Positions 1 through 8,930 of a DNA stretch of 64,000 bases are shown here, one piece after another (position 1 is the first letter of the stretch; every line of letters starts with the position of its first letter). Origin of the DNA: Rhizobium redzepovicii. GTDB taxonomy: Bacteria > Pseudomonadota > Alphaproteobacteria > Rhizobiales > Rhizobiaceae. Position numbers and translations under genes: made by a program. The notes under the pieces are model-generated. The model made no database searches. It saw only the letters and a program-made list of their open reading frames with translations, and was not told the DNA's origin. The DNA is taken from positions 275,425 through 339,424 of the forward strand of contig NZ_JAILYH010000006.1 in the NCBI RefSeq assembly GCF_019793435.1. Reading direction: 5' to 3'.

Positions 1-33
1 TCTTCTACTCCTTCCCGAACGATTCCCAGTGGT

Positions 34-543
34 TCAATTCGTCGCTTTTTCGACGGTAATGTCGCCGAATTCGTCGATCAGCACGGTCCAACCATCCGGC
101 TCGGCATTGGGCTCGGTTTTCAGATAGATCGTCGCGAACAGCCCCGGTTCCTTGATGATGCCGTTCGAATTTTCGGGGCGTATATCGGTAACATAAGGCT
201 TCAGGTCGCTGATCTCCTGCAACTCGACGGTAGAAGCGATCGTCGGGCCGGTCTCGGTCTGGGCAATCTGCTGGAGATAGACCTTGGAGGTCCTGTCTGC
301 CTGGCGCACGGCAAAGAGCTTGTAGTAGCCGTGGCGCTGCGTGGCCTTTGCCTGCGGGCTGGCAACACTTTCGGCGCCTGTCGGCGCCCGCTCGACATCA
401 GGTGCGTTGCCGTCATCCTCCCAGTAGCCGGTGCTGGTCGCGAAAATCACCGATGCCGGCAGGATGGCATCCTGCGCCGGCAAGGCTGCGGCCGACCATC
501 CGATGAGGAAAACCGTGGTCATCAATATCCGTCGCACAGCCAT
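34..543 (-). CDS. Hypothetical secreted protein downstream of nadK
   Basis: A 169-residue protein of unknown function. Residues 1-24 look like a Sec signal peptide: two arginines, a hydrophobic stretch and an A-x-A type end near LPAQDA. The mature part is soluble, has no cysteine and shows no domain I recognise. The ATG lies 4 bases after the nadK stop codon on the same strand, so the two genes are almost certainly co-transcribed and perhaps translationally coupled. That closeness does not imply a link to NAD metabolism. The product is probably periplasmic. Confidence 0.75.
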   Translation of the reverse strand: MAVRRILMTTVFLIGWSAAALPAQDAILPASVIFATSTGYWEDDGNAPDVERAPTGAESVASPQAKATQRHGYYKLFAVRQADRTSKVYLQQIAQTETGPTIASTVELQEISDLKPYVTDIRPENSNGIIKEPGLFATIYLKTEPNAEPDGWTVLIDEFGDITVEKATN

Positions 544-547
544 CGTC

Positions 548-1321
548 TCAATCCTTGAACTGCTCGGCGAGAATACGGTCGGACCAGGAGCGGTCGGGAT
601 CGGAAAGGATGCGTGCGGTCATATGCTCCGACTGGGCAATGCGGACATGCAGCACCGATTTGACCTCGGTATTGTCGGCCACCGCATTCACCGGCCGCTT
701 CACCGGCTCGAGCACATCGATATCGACGGTCACCTTGTTCGGCAGCAGTGCGCCCCGCCAGCGCCGCGGCCGGAAAGCGCTGACCGGCGTCATGGCGAGC
801 AGCGGCGCCTCCAGCGGCAGGATCGGACCATGGGCGGAAAGATTATAAGCCGTCGATCCGGCAGGGGTCGCGACCATCAGCCCGTCGCAGATCAGCTCCT
901 CCAGGCGGACGCGCCCGTCCACCGTCACCCTCAGATTCGCCGCCTGATAGGATTGACGGAAAAGATAGACCTCATTGATGGCGAGCGCCGTCGAGTTGGT
1001 GCCATCGGCGTTGGCCGTCGTCATCTGCAACGGCCGGAAGACGTTTTCGACAGCGACGCAGATACGCTCCTGAAGCTGTTCGCTGCGATAGTCGTTCATC
1101 AGAAAGCCGACCGAGCCGCGGTTCATGCCGTAGACCAGCTTGCCGGAATTCATGGTGTTGTGCAGCGTCTGCAGCATGAAACCATCGCCGCCAAGCGCGA
1201 CGATGACATCGGCATCGTCGGCCGGCACGTCGCCATAGATGCGAATCAACTCCTCGCGCGCGGCGAGCGCCTCCGTCGTCGGCGAGGCGATAAAGGAAAG
1301 AGTCTGAAATGAACGGCCCAT
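548..1321 (-). CDS. nadK: NAD kinase
   Basis: ATP-dependent NAD kinase makes NADP+ from NAD+ in the cytoplasm. The 257-residue protein carries the family's GGDG motif at residues 44-47 and the conserved stretch GSTAYNLSAHGPIL, which forms part of the NAD site. The length is typical of the short alphaproteobacterial form. The ATG at the right end lies about 155 bases from the tRNA-Thr gene, which is on the other strand, so the region between must hold the promoters of both. A secreted protein gene follows 4 bases downstream. Confidence 0.95.
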   Translation of the reverse strand: MGRSFQTLSFIASPTTEALAAREELIRIYGDVPADDADVIVALGGDGFMLQTLHNTMNSGKLVYGMNRGSVGFLMNDYRSEQLQERICVAVENVFRPLQMTTANADGTNSTALAINEVYLFRQSYQAANLRVTVDGRVRLEELICDGLMVATPAGSTAYNLSAHGPILPLEAPLLAMTPVSAFRPRRWRGALLPNKVTVDIDVLEPVKRPVNAVADNTEVKSVLHVRIAQSEHMTARILSDPDRSWSDRILAEQFKD

Positions 1322-1476
1322 GCAATGCCCTTTGTGAAGCTGCTCTAGCTAACGGATAAAGGGCTGGTGCGACAAGGACGTTTTCTATCGCCAAGCGTTT
1401 GAGGGCGGCCGACTTCTCCGCATAGACACGAATTTTTCTTTACAGAATCATAGAATCTGCTAGTTGGGCACCTATT

Positions 1477-1552
<76 letters not shown>

Positions 1553-1663
1553 TTCTTATTCTCCGATACGCTGTCCCTGGATGAACCCTGGCTGAAGGGT
1601 TGCTTCAGCGGCAGTTCAGCCGCTCCGGCGCATTGTCTCCTCATCATCAATGAGGAAGCAGCC

Positions 1664-1999
1664 ATGAAGCTCGCACACATTATTCTCACCGCAACCATTG
1701 CCGCCGGTGCGGCTTTCGCATCGCTTGCACCTGCTTCCGCCATGCCGGCCGAACGGCCGGGTGTGACGGCCGCCCAAGGCGATATCGTCCAAATTCATGA
1801 TAGCTGGCGGGGCGACCGTTGGCGTGATGACGGTGACTGGCGCGGCGACCGTGGCTGGCGCGACGACCGCAATTGGCGCCGGTCCGACTGGCGCGACGAT
1901 GACCGCCGCTGGCGGCGGTGGCGTGCCGAGCGTTGGCAGGAACGCCGCGAGTGGCGCCATCGCGATCGCGCTATCCCTTTCTGGCTCTATCGCAGCTGA
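1664..1999 (+). CDS. Small secreted Trp/Arg/Asp-rich repeat protein
   Basis: A 111-residue protein with a clear Sec signal peptide (residues 1-26, ending APASA). The mature region, from about residue 48, is dominated by imperfect repeats of the type WRDD, WRGD and WRRW, giving an extremely Trp- and Arg-rich, strongly charged chain. GAGGAAG precedes the ATG at good spacing. The tail AIPFWLYRS is hydrophobic. I do not recognise a named family, though similar W/R/D-rich small periplasmic proteins are common in rhizobia. A strong terminator follows 7 bases after the stop, so the gene is probably monocistronic. Confidence 0.75.
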   Translation: MKLAHIILTATIAAGAAFASLAPASAMPAERPGVTAAQGDIVQIHDSWRGDRWRDDGDWRGDRGWRDDRNWRRSDWRDDDRRWRRWRAERWQERREWRHRDRAIPFWLYRS

Positions 2000-2006
2000 G
2001 GGTGAT

Positions 2007-2034
2007 CGGCCCGGAAATCATCCGGGCCGTTTTT
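2007..2034 (+). terminator. Rho-independent terminator after the WRDD protein gene
   Basis: CGGCCCGGA (2007-2015) and TCCGGGCCG (2021-2029) form a perfect 9-bp stem with a 5-base loop, followed directly by five T residues. The T run reaches the stop codon of the convergent small gene on the minus strand. Confidence 0.9.
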
Positions 2035-2170
2035 AATGTGTAAGGGGCTCGTTGACGCTCGCCTCGATCCTGCCGCCATTGCCGGTCTGGCCGGCGCCGG
2101 ACGGCGACAGTATCGCGATGCTGAGCACGGAGACGACCATGAAGGCGACGACGGCGATCATTATGCGCAT
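2033..2170 (-). CDS. 45-residue membrane or secreted peptide
   Basis: A short reading frame of 45 codons. It begins MRIMIAVVAFMVVSVLSIA, a single hydrophobic segment (about residues 3-21), followed by a short polar tail with SGAGQTGNGG. ACGAGGA lies about 10 bases before the ATG. The layout, a membrane anchor with a short extracytoplasmic tail, and the conserved-looking context beside another small membrane protein gene make coding likely, but there is no family to name. The overlapping longer frame on the same strand lacks these features. Confidence 0.6.
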   Translation of the reverse strand: MRIMIAVVAFMVVSVLSIAILSPSGAGQTGNGGRIEASVNEPLTH

Positions 2171-2234
2171 AAGCGTTCAATCCTCGTTCGATTCCGGGAT
2201 TAACGCTTGATCGCCATCCGCGTTCCTGCCGGAT

Positions 2235-2393
2235 CTATTGCACCGTTCCCGGCGTCGCAGGGCCCGGCGCCGTCGGCGACAGGGGATCGGGCTGGTGGAT
2301 CGGATGCGAGGTGTCCACCCATATAATGCTGAGAATGATCCCGACGAAGACCGCGATGAAGAGGATACCGAAAATCAGCGGTCGAATAGCCAT
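2235..2393 (-). CDS. Small single-pass membrane protein
   Basis: A 52-residue protein starting MAIRPLIFGILFIAVF, with one transmembrane helix (about residues 5-24) and a proline-rich tail. I chose the ATG at 2393 because AAGGA lies 11 bases upstream and the hydrophobic segment then starts at once. The frame is open further upstream, to a TTG at 2480, which would add 29 mostly polar residues with many Arg and Asp. Function is unknown. It lies 64 bases upstream of the 45-residue gene on the same strand. Confidence 0.6.
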   Translation of the reverse strand: MAIRPLIFGILFIAVFVGIILSIIWVDTSHPIHQPDPLSPTAPGPATPGTVQ

Positions 2394-2595
2394 GACGGGA
2401 TCGTTCCTTCTTGCTTCCGACCGGTCGTTGCGATCGGTCATCGCCCGATCATAGTGGTCCAGGAGGTCTTTCCAAGGCAAAATCGAACTTCTCCGGCATC
2501 GGTCGAGCCTTGCCCGGCTATCTCAGGCTTGCGTTTTCCCTCTGTCGCACCGGGTTGAACTGTGTCAGGGATGCCTGAAACAGTTGGGGACGGTC

Positions 2596-3336
2596 ATGAA
2601 ACGGACGGTTAGAGCATCGGTCGTTGTCGCGGCATTCATCTCGTTCGCCGGAGCCTCTGATAATGCGCGAGCTTTCGACAAGCCGATAAAAGTGGATGTC
2701 GTCGCGTTGCCGAAGGATGAGCTCAATCCCGATGCAAAGCCGAAGATCACCTGCAGCCACTATCCGGCCTTCGTGGTCAAGGAGGTCGATCTCGGCGAGG
2801 TCGGCGCCGAAAAGCTGGCGCTGCTTGCCGCCGATGCGCCTTGTGAGCGCACAAGCGAGCGCGAGCGGGTGATCGCGGACGATACCGCCGGATATCTCAT
2901 GGGTGTCAGCGCCGGTTTCGTCTTCTTCCGGGCGGCGGACGGGTGGAACGGCGGGCTGCCCTTCGTCGTCTACGATGCGGCGACGGGCGAGCGACTGCTC
3001 GACGATTCCCTCGATGGCGACGATTTTGCCGCGATCAGGAGCGGGAAGGGGGAGCTGACACTCGATTTTGGCCGCGTCTACACCGCTTCCTGCTCGCTCT
3101 ACCACGAAGGTGCCGACTGCGCGAAAGCGATTGCCGCCGAGACCGGCCTGGCGCCGAAGCAACTGCCGGATTGCGCCGCGGCCTACAAGGCGGAAATCAA
3201 ACGCAGCCCCGACCACGCCAGCGAAATCGAGAAACTGCCGAGCGTGGTCGTCTATCCCGTCGAGCTTGCCTATGCGGCCGGCGATACGACGCGACAGCCG
3301 ATGGACGGCCCGACCACTTGCAGGACGCCTGACTGA
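2596..3336 (+). CDS. Hypothetical secreted protein
   Basis: A 246-residue protein. Residues 1-25 (MKRTVRASVVVAAFISFAGA...) form a signal peptide. I chose the ATG at 2596, preceded by GGGGA, over an in-frame TTG at 2584. The mature protein is acidic and contains several cysteines (for example near ITCSHY, DAPCER, TASCSLY, DGPTTCR), compatible with disulfides in the periplasm. I recognise no catalytic motif. The gene converges on the Inh-domain gene, with 7 bases between the stop codons. Confidence 0.75.
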   Translation: MKRTVRASVVVAAFISFAGASDNARAFDKPIKVDVVALPKDELNPDAKPKITCSHYPAFVVKEVDLGEVGAEKLALLAADAPCERTSERERVIADDTAGYLMGVSAGFVFFRAADGWNGGLPFVVYDAATGERLLDDSLDGDDFAAIRSGKGELTLDFGRVYTASCSLYHEGADCAKAIAAETGLAPKQLPDCAAAYKAEIKRSPDHASEIEKLPSVVVYPVELAYAAGDTTRQPMDGPTTCRTPD

Positions 3337-3343
3337 GTGGGGA

Positions 3344-4036
3344 TCAGCGACGTACAAGCGAAAGCGGCTTGCCGCCTTCCTGCTTCGATTTGTCGAAATT
3401 GCCGTCGCTGCGCATGTCGAATCCGAGCGACGAGCCGTCACCGCCCATCAGCGTGAGGGCGAAACCCTCGATATGCCAGACCGCAAGCTTGAGCTTGGCG
3501 ACATTGGCAGCGCAGTCACCGGAAAGTGACAATGGCGCGTTGCCGTCCGTCCCGACATTGCTGTCGAGCGTTACGCCGCAAAGCCTTGCTCCGTCCGGCC
3601 GCTGCATTGTCCACGTCCCGGCAAGGCTGTCGAAGGTCGGCAGGTGATCGACGCCGTCGGGGGCGGCGGTCAGCAGGTAAAGCTTGCCGTCTTCCGTCTT
3701 CAAGGGAGAGCCCTCCTTTTCGAGGAAACGGGCGAGCACCTTGCGCGTCGGATCGATCAGGATGATGCCGCCATTGCCGTCGAAATTCCACGCAGAGGCA
3801 TCCGCGAGTGATGGTAACGGCTTGGTGCAGGCCTCCTGCCCGGAAATCGAATAGCCGCCGATCGCCATGTCGGTTTCGAGCGTCATCCTGCATCCCGCGC
3901 GCCCGTCTTCCGGCGCGACGAGATAGGTCCCTGCCTGTGCTCTGAGGATATCGGGATCGATATCCTGCCCATACGCCACGCCGCAGAGGAGGAGGGCGGC
4001 TGCGCAAGCCGCGAGCGGAAAGACCAAACGGATCAT
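3344..4036 (-). CDS. Periplasmic protein with two AprI/Inh-like domains
   Basis: A 230-residue protein with a signal peptide (residues 1-23, ending VAYGQD). Two repeats, about residues 30-118 and 133-228, each follow the Inh pattern: a start of the type AGTY or AGTW, then an early cysteine (CRMTL, CGVTL), a second cysteine about 25 residues on, a W (SAWNFDG, AVWHIEG) and a closing hydrophobic/glycine stretch ending near F. Known single-domain members (AprI, Inh) inhibit secreted serralysin-type metalloproteases and protect the periplasm. No protease or exporter is adjacent here, so the inhibitor role is inferred from the fold only. Confidence 0.7.
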   Translation of the reverse strand: MIRLVFPLAACAAALLLCGVAYGQDIDPDILRAQAGTYLVAPEDGRAGCRMTLETDMAIGGYSISGQEACTKPLPSLADASAWNFDGNGGIILIDPTRKVLARFLEKEGSPLKTEDGKLYLLTAAPDGVDHLPTFDSLAGTWTMQRPDGARLCGVTLDSNVGTDGNAPLSLSGDCAANVAKLKLAVWHIEGFALTLMGGDGSSLGFDMRSDGNFDKSKQEGGKPLSLVRR

Positions 4037-4073
4037 GACAGTCCCCCTTGTCGCCGCTCGTATGCGGATCAGC

Positions 4074-4964
4074 CTATGCCTTCAGGTAAAGCCGCGCCGC
4101 ATAAAGCGCGATCGCCGCCGCATTCGAGACGTTCAGCGATTTGATTGCGCCGGGCATGTCGAGACGGGCAAGTGCGTTGACGGTTTCCCGCGTCTTCTGG
4201 CGAAGCCCCTTGCCCTCGGAGCCGAGCACCAGCGCCACTTTCTCACCCGAAAACGTGCCCTCGAGCGCCGCAGGTCCTTCCGAATCGAGGCCGATGGTGG
4301 AGAAGCCGAGCTTGTGCAGTTCACCGAGCGCATCGGCGAGATTGGTCACCTGTATATAAGGTATCAGTTCCAGCGCGCCGGAGGCTGATTTGGCGAGCAC
4401 GCCTGACTCGGTCGGGCTGTGTCTCTGGGTGGTGATGACGGCGCCGGCATTGAACGCGACGGCCGAGCGCATGATCGCGCCAACATTATGCGGATCGGTG
4501 ACCTGGTCAAGGACGAGCAGGAGAGGGCTGTCCTTCAGCGCTTCGAGCCGGCGGACCGGCAGCGGCCGTGTTTCCAGCATGACGCCTTGATGGATCGCCT
4601 CGGGGCCGAGCACCTTGTCGATCTCCTGCGGCGAGACGATCTCGAAGGGAATGCCGAGCGTTTCGACGTCGACTTCGAGCCGCGCCAGCGCGTTCTGCGT
4701 CACGAAGAGTTTGATCTTCTTGCGCTCGGGATTGTCGAGGGCGGCGCGCACCGTATGCAGGCCATAGAGATGCACCTGGTCGGGCGCCAGCGCCGGCGGC
4801 TTCCAGTCCTCAGCCCCGCGCCTGCGTTTCTGCGGCTGAGGGGTCGGAATCTCGCCGCGTTCGCGCTTTGCGTCACGGTGGGCGCGCCGCAGCGTGGCGT
4901 AGTGCGTATCCTTGGCCGATGGGTCTGTCGCGGCCTTGCCGCCAGGTTTTTTGTCTTTGCTCAT
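4074..4964 (-). CDS. rlmB: 23S rRNA (guanosine-2'-O-)-methyltransferase RlmB (SpoU/TrmH family)
   Basis: This SPOUT-class methyltransferase uses S-adenosylmethionine to 2'-O-methylate a guanosine of 23S rRNA (G2251 in E. coli). The 296-residue chain has a basic, low-complexity N-terminus (about 1-60), the small substrate-binding domain starting at VHLYGLHTVRAAL, and the C-terminal SPOUT knot with LDQVTDPHNVGAIMRSA, LVLGSEGKGLR and LNVSNAAAIALY, the three signature motifs. Its start faces the promoter of the tRNA-Tyr/tRNA-Gly/tuf unit. Family members that act on tRNA exist, but the motif set fits RlmB best. Confidence 0.92.
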   Translation of the reverse strand: MSKDKKPGGKAATDPSAKDTHYATLRRAHRDAKRERGEIPTPQPQKRRRGAEDWKPPALAPDQVHLYGLHTVRAALDNPERKKIKLFVTQNALARLEVDVETLGIPFEIVSPQEIDKVLGPEAIHQGVMLETRPLPVRRLEALKDSPLLLVLDQVTDPHNVGAIMRSAVAFNAGAVITTQRHSPTESGVLAKSASGALELIPYIQVTNLADALGELHKLGFSTIGLDSEGPAALEGTFSGEKVALVLGSEGKGLRQKTRETVNALARLDMPGAIKSLNVSNAAAIALYAARLYLKA

Positions 4965-5066
4965 GCGGCTTTATAGCCATGGCGCTCGCCGCCGCATAGG
5001 CTTTCTTTCATATGCCGGCTTTCGGTGGCGAATGAAATTTTTCGTGTTTTTTCCGTTGTCATCGTG

Positions 5067-5096
5067 TTGACAGACTGAAATGCTCCGGTCATATAC
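5067..5096 (+). promoter_or_regulatory. Candidate sigma-70 promoter of the tRNA-Tyr/tRNA-Gly/tuf unit
   Basis: A consensus TTGACA (5067-5072) is followed after 17 bases by CATATA (5090-5095), close to the usual rhizobial -10. The tRNA-Tyr gene starts about 70 bases downstream. The upstream 40 bases are T-rich (TTTTTCGTGTTTTTTCC), as in UP elements of stable-RNA promoters. Confidence 0.6.
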
Positions 5097-5167
5097 GCGG
5101 CGCAGACGACGGGCGGCATCGCTTCGAAGTCTGACAAACTTGGTCTTCTAGATCCGGACGAAAAACT

Positions 5168-5252
5168 GGAGAGATGCCCGAGTGGTTAAAGGGGACGGAC
5201 TGTAAATCCGTTGGCTCAGCCTACGTTGGTTCAAATCCAACTCTCTCCACCA
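5168..5252 (+). tRNA. tRNA-Tyr (anticodon GTA)
   Basis: An 85-base class II tRNA with encoded CCA. The acceptor arm GGAGAGA pairs perfectly with TCTCTCC. The anticodon loop CTGTAAA gives GTA. A long variable arm (TTGGCTCAGCCTACG region) precedes the T arm GGTTCAAATCC. tRNA-Gly lies 24 bases downstream, so the two are surely processed from one transcript. Confidence 0.97.
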
Positions 5253-5276
5253 TTCGTCATCGGATCGGACCACCCC

Positions 5277-5350
5277 GCGGGTATAGCTCAATGGTAGAGC
5301 AGCAGCCTTCCAAGCTGAATACGCGGGTTCGATTCCCGCTACCCGCTCCA
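5277..5350 (+). tRNA. tRNA-Gly (anticodon TCC)
   Basis: A 74-base tRNA with encoded CCA. The acceptor arm GCGGGTA pairs with TACCCGC. The anticodon loop CTTCCAA gives TCC, and the T arm contains GGTTCGATTCC. It sits between tRNA-Tyr and tuf, the same order as tyrU-glyT upstream of tufB in E. coli. Confidence 0.97.
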
Positions 5351-5696
5351 GTTCTCCAAAGCTCGTTCATGGGCCCGATGCTGCCGCGATAATTCCGCGC
5401 GTAGATCTTTCGGAACAGGCTGGCGACAGCGGCTCTCGACTGACAGGCGAGGGCGCTCGGCCCCGGGCGCCCGTGCTTCATCTCCCGCCGTCCACGCGAT
5501 TTTCTGCAAGGATTTCAGTGATTTTCCCCTGCATTCCGGCGAATCGCCTTGCAGCCGGCGAATTGTCCCCCATATGCGCTGTCACACCAAGAATGGCGTC
5601 TGCAATTAAGTCTTGCGCAATGTCGCCGAAAGCCTTAAACGGCGGCACTAAACCGGTTCGCCGGGGCCCACCATTTCGTTCACAGGAAGCATTCAA
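5351..5696 (+). other. 346-base spacer between tRNA-Gly and tuf
   Basis: No convincing gene. There are possible promoter-like pairs, such as TTGCAG with CATATG 16 bases later (from about 5550) and TTGCGC with TAAACG 17 bases later (from about 5613), but none is strong. A ribosome binding site (ACAGGAAG) lies just before the tuf ATG. The spacer may carry tuf-specific regulation or simply be the leader of a tRNA-tuf transcript. Confidence 0.5.
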
Positions 5697-6872
<1,176 letters not shown>

Positions 6873-6896
6873 TCCTGGGATTACCCGAAATTCAGG

Positions 6897-6927
6897 AAAA
6901 ACCCCGCTGGAAACGGCGGGGTTTTTT
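6897..6927 (+). terminator. Rho-independent terminator after tuf
   Basis: AAAAACCCCGC (6897-6907) pairs with GCGGGGTTTT (6916-6925), with an 8-base loop and a T run ending at 6927. It separates the tuf unit from the tRNA-Trp/secE/nusG unit. Confidence 0.92.
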
Positions 6928-7076
6928 CGTTTTGATGCCTGTTTGAGGGATTAACAGGTGTTGTAAAAATATCGTTAAATATGCCCGTCACAGTATTTTG
7001 TTCATCTCACATTCAGAAACCAGTTGTGATTGGTTCATTTTAGTCCAGACTCCTTCATGCAAAGAGGAGAGCCCGG

Positions 7077-7211
7077 ATGATTCCAAAGGCCACGTTCGCT
7101 GCGACCATATTCGCGATGTATGTTTTCACGATGTTTTTCATCGCTGCAATTCCGCAGGAGGTTGTTCAGGCAGCCGGAGTGCAGATCGGTGACGTAACCG
7201 TCGTTAAGTGA
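7077..7211 (+). CDS. 44-residue membrane or secreted peptide
   Basis: A short frame of 44 codons. AGAGGAGAG lies 7-8 bases before the ATG, a near-ideal ribosome binding site. The product starts MIPKATFAATIFAMYVF, with a hydrophobic segment over about residues 5-24, followed by a short tail (QEVVQAAGVQIGDVTVVK). It could be a cleaved signal peptide or a single-pass peptide. I know no family for it. It occupies the spacer between tuf and the epimerase gene. Confidence 0.6.
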   Translation: MIPKATFAATIFAMYVFTMFFIAAIPQEVVQAAGVQIGDVTVVK

Positions 7212-7381
7212 CGATTTCAGCAGTTCACCGCAGGCGTCTGCGGTGAACGGAAATGATCGGCCAGGCGCCCCGGATAGGCTGCTCCTGGCGACGCGGGGGT
7301 GAACCCTTGCAGGACGCTCGCTTGCTCTTCGCGCGGAAGCGTCTAACTATGCCTCCGATTTGATGATGCGGAGGATATTCC

Positions 7382-8275
7382 ATGAAGAAGCGAATTCTGT
7401 TTACGGGCGGTTCGGGCAAGGCAGGTCGCCATGCCGTGCCATGGCTCGTCAATGCGGGTTACGAGGTTCACAACCTCGATCTGGTGCCGCTGGACAGTCC
7501 CGGCGTCACCAATCTCATTGCCGACATCACCGATAGCGGTCAGGTCTTCAATGCGTTGTCGATGCACCGGGATTTTCCCGATCTCGATGCGGGCAGGGGC
7601 GTGCAACCCTTCGATGCCGTCGTGCATTTCGCCGCCATCCCGCGCATTCTGATCAAACCCGACAATGAGACTTTCCGCATCAATACGATGGGCACTTATA
7701 ATGTCATCGAGGCGGCGGTGAAGCTCGGCATCAGGAAGATTATCGTCGCATCCAGCGAGACGACCTACGGGGTCTGCTTCGCCGAAGGTCATCGCGATTT
7801 CCATCAGTTCCCGCTGGAGGAAGACTACGACGTCAATCCGATGGATTCTTACGGGCTTTCCAAGGTGGTCAACGAAAAGACGGCGCGTGCCTTTGCCGAG
7901 CGTTCGGGGTTCGACATCTATGCGCTGCGCATCGGCAACGTCATCGAGCCGCACGAATATGAGAGGTTTCCCACCTATTTCGCCAATCCCGAGATGCGCA
8001 AGCGCATTGCCTGGAGCTATATCGACGCCCGCGATCTCGGACAGATCTGCCATCTCTGCATCGAAAAGGACGGTCTCGGCTATCAGGTCTTCAACGCGGC
8101 CAACGACACCGTCTCGGCCAATACGCCGTCGAGGGAGCTTGCCAAGCGATTCTTCCCCAACGTGCCCTTCACCCGGGAGATCGGCGAATATGAAGGCCTG
8201 CTCTCCAACCGCAAGATTCGCGAAGTGCTGGGTTTTAAAGAAGAGCACGATTGGCGGAAATACGTGAAGGTCTGA
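7382..8275 (+). CDS. NAD(P)-dependent epimerase/dehydratase (extended SDR)
   Basis: A 297-residue Rossmann-fold protein. It begins with the nucleotide-binding motif TGGSGKAGR (residues 8-16), has HFAAIP after the third strand, a Ser-rich SSETTYG and the catalytic YGLSK (Tyr-x-x-x-Lys) pair near residue 157. These are the marks of extended SDRs acting on nucleotide sugars or similar substrates, but the substrate cannot be read off. The gene starts 7 bases after GGAGGA. It sits alone between the tuf terminator and tRNA-Trp, an unusual place for a metabolic gene, so it may be an insertion into an ancestral translation cluster. Confidence 0.85.
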   Translation: MKKRILFTGGSGKAGRHAVPWLVNAGYEVHNLDLVPLDSPGVTNLIADITDSGQVFNALSMHRDFPDLDAGRGVQPFDAVVHFAAIPRILIKPDNETFRINTMGTYNVIEAAVKLGIRKIIVASSETTYGVCFAEGHRDFHQFPLEEDYDVNPMDSYGLSKVVNEKTARAFAERSGFDIYALRIGNVIEPHEYERFPTYFANPEMRKRIAWSYIDARDLGQICHLCIEKDGLGYQVFNAANDTVSANTPSRELAKRFFPNVPFTREIGEYEGLLSNRKIREVLGFKEEHDWRKYVKV

Positions 8276-8442
8276 ACCCATATCGGTGGCGCGATGAGCA
8301 AGCCGATCGCTCGCATATGCGCAGAATGGCTATGAAAAACGAAAATCGTGCTTGCCAATCCGCCGTCGCCGTCTTAAAGGGAGCGCCATGCTTTTCAGCA
8401 GCGATTTGCGGGCCTTGGCCCAGCGCTGAATGAGCGGCATGA

Positions 8443-8518
<76 letters not shown>

Positions 8519-8712
8519 TTTTCCTTGATGCGGGACAGCGCGGACGTGCTCGCGGCATTCCGGCCGGGGATCGATGGGCGGTGACTAATTTCGTTAAACT
8601 TCGGTTTCCCTCTTGTCTATTCGGGAATCGGTGTTTATTTAGGGTTCAACAGACACGCGGTGCGTGGGGCTGATAGTTTCAGCTTTACGCGCCGTAATTG
8701 CGTGGGCAGTCG

Positions 8713-8913
8713 ATGGCATCAAAATCCAATCCGTTTGCGTTTCTGCAGCAGGTTCGCTCCGAGACGTCCAAAGTTACATGGCCGTCGCGCCGCGAGACGA
8801 TGATCTCGACGGTCATGGTGCTTGTGATGGTGGTTTTCGCCGCGCTGTTTTTCTTTGCCGCTGACCAGCTGATCGGCTGGGCTCTGAGCTTCGTGCTCAA
8901 TACCGGCAACTGA
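8713..8913 (+). CDS. secE: Preprotein translocase subunit SecE
   Basis: A 66-residue single-span subunit of the SecYEG channel. The cytoplasmic amphipathic stretch VRSETSKVTWPSRRET contains the family signature around K-V-T-W-P, and one transmembrane helix follows (about residues 36-58). I took the ATG at 8713. An in-frame TTG at 8698 would add five residues without support. TTGTCT followed after 17 bases by TATTTA, near 8611-8639, is a possible promoter. nusG follows 17 bases downstream. Confidence 0.95.
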   Translation: MASKSNPFAFLQQVRSETSKVTWPSRRETMISTVMVLVMVVFAALFFFAADQLIGWALSFVLNTGN

Positions 8914-8930
8914 TACGGGTGGAGATGAAA

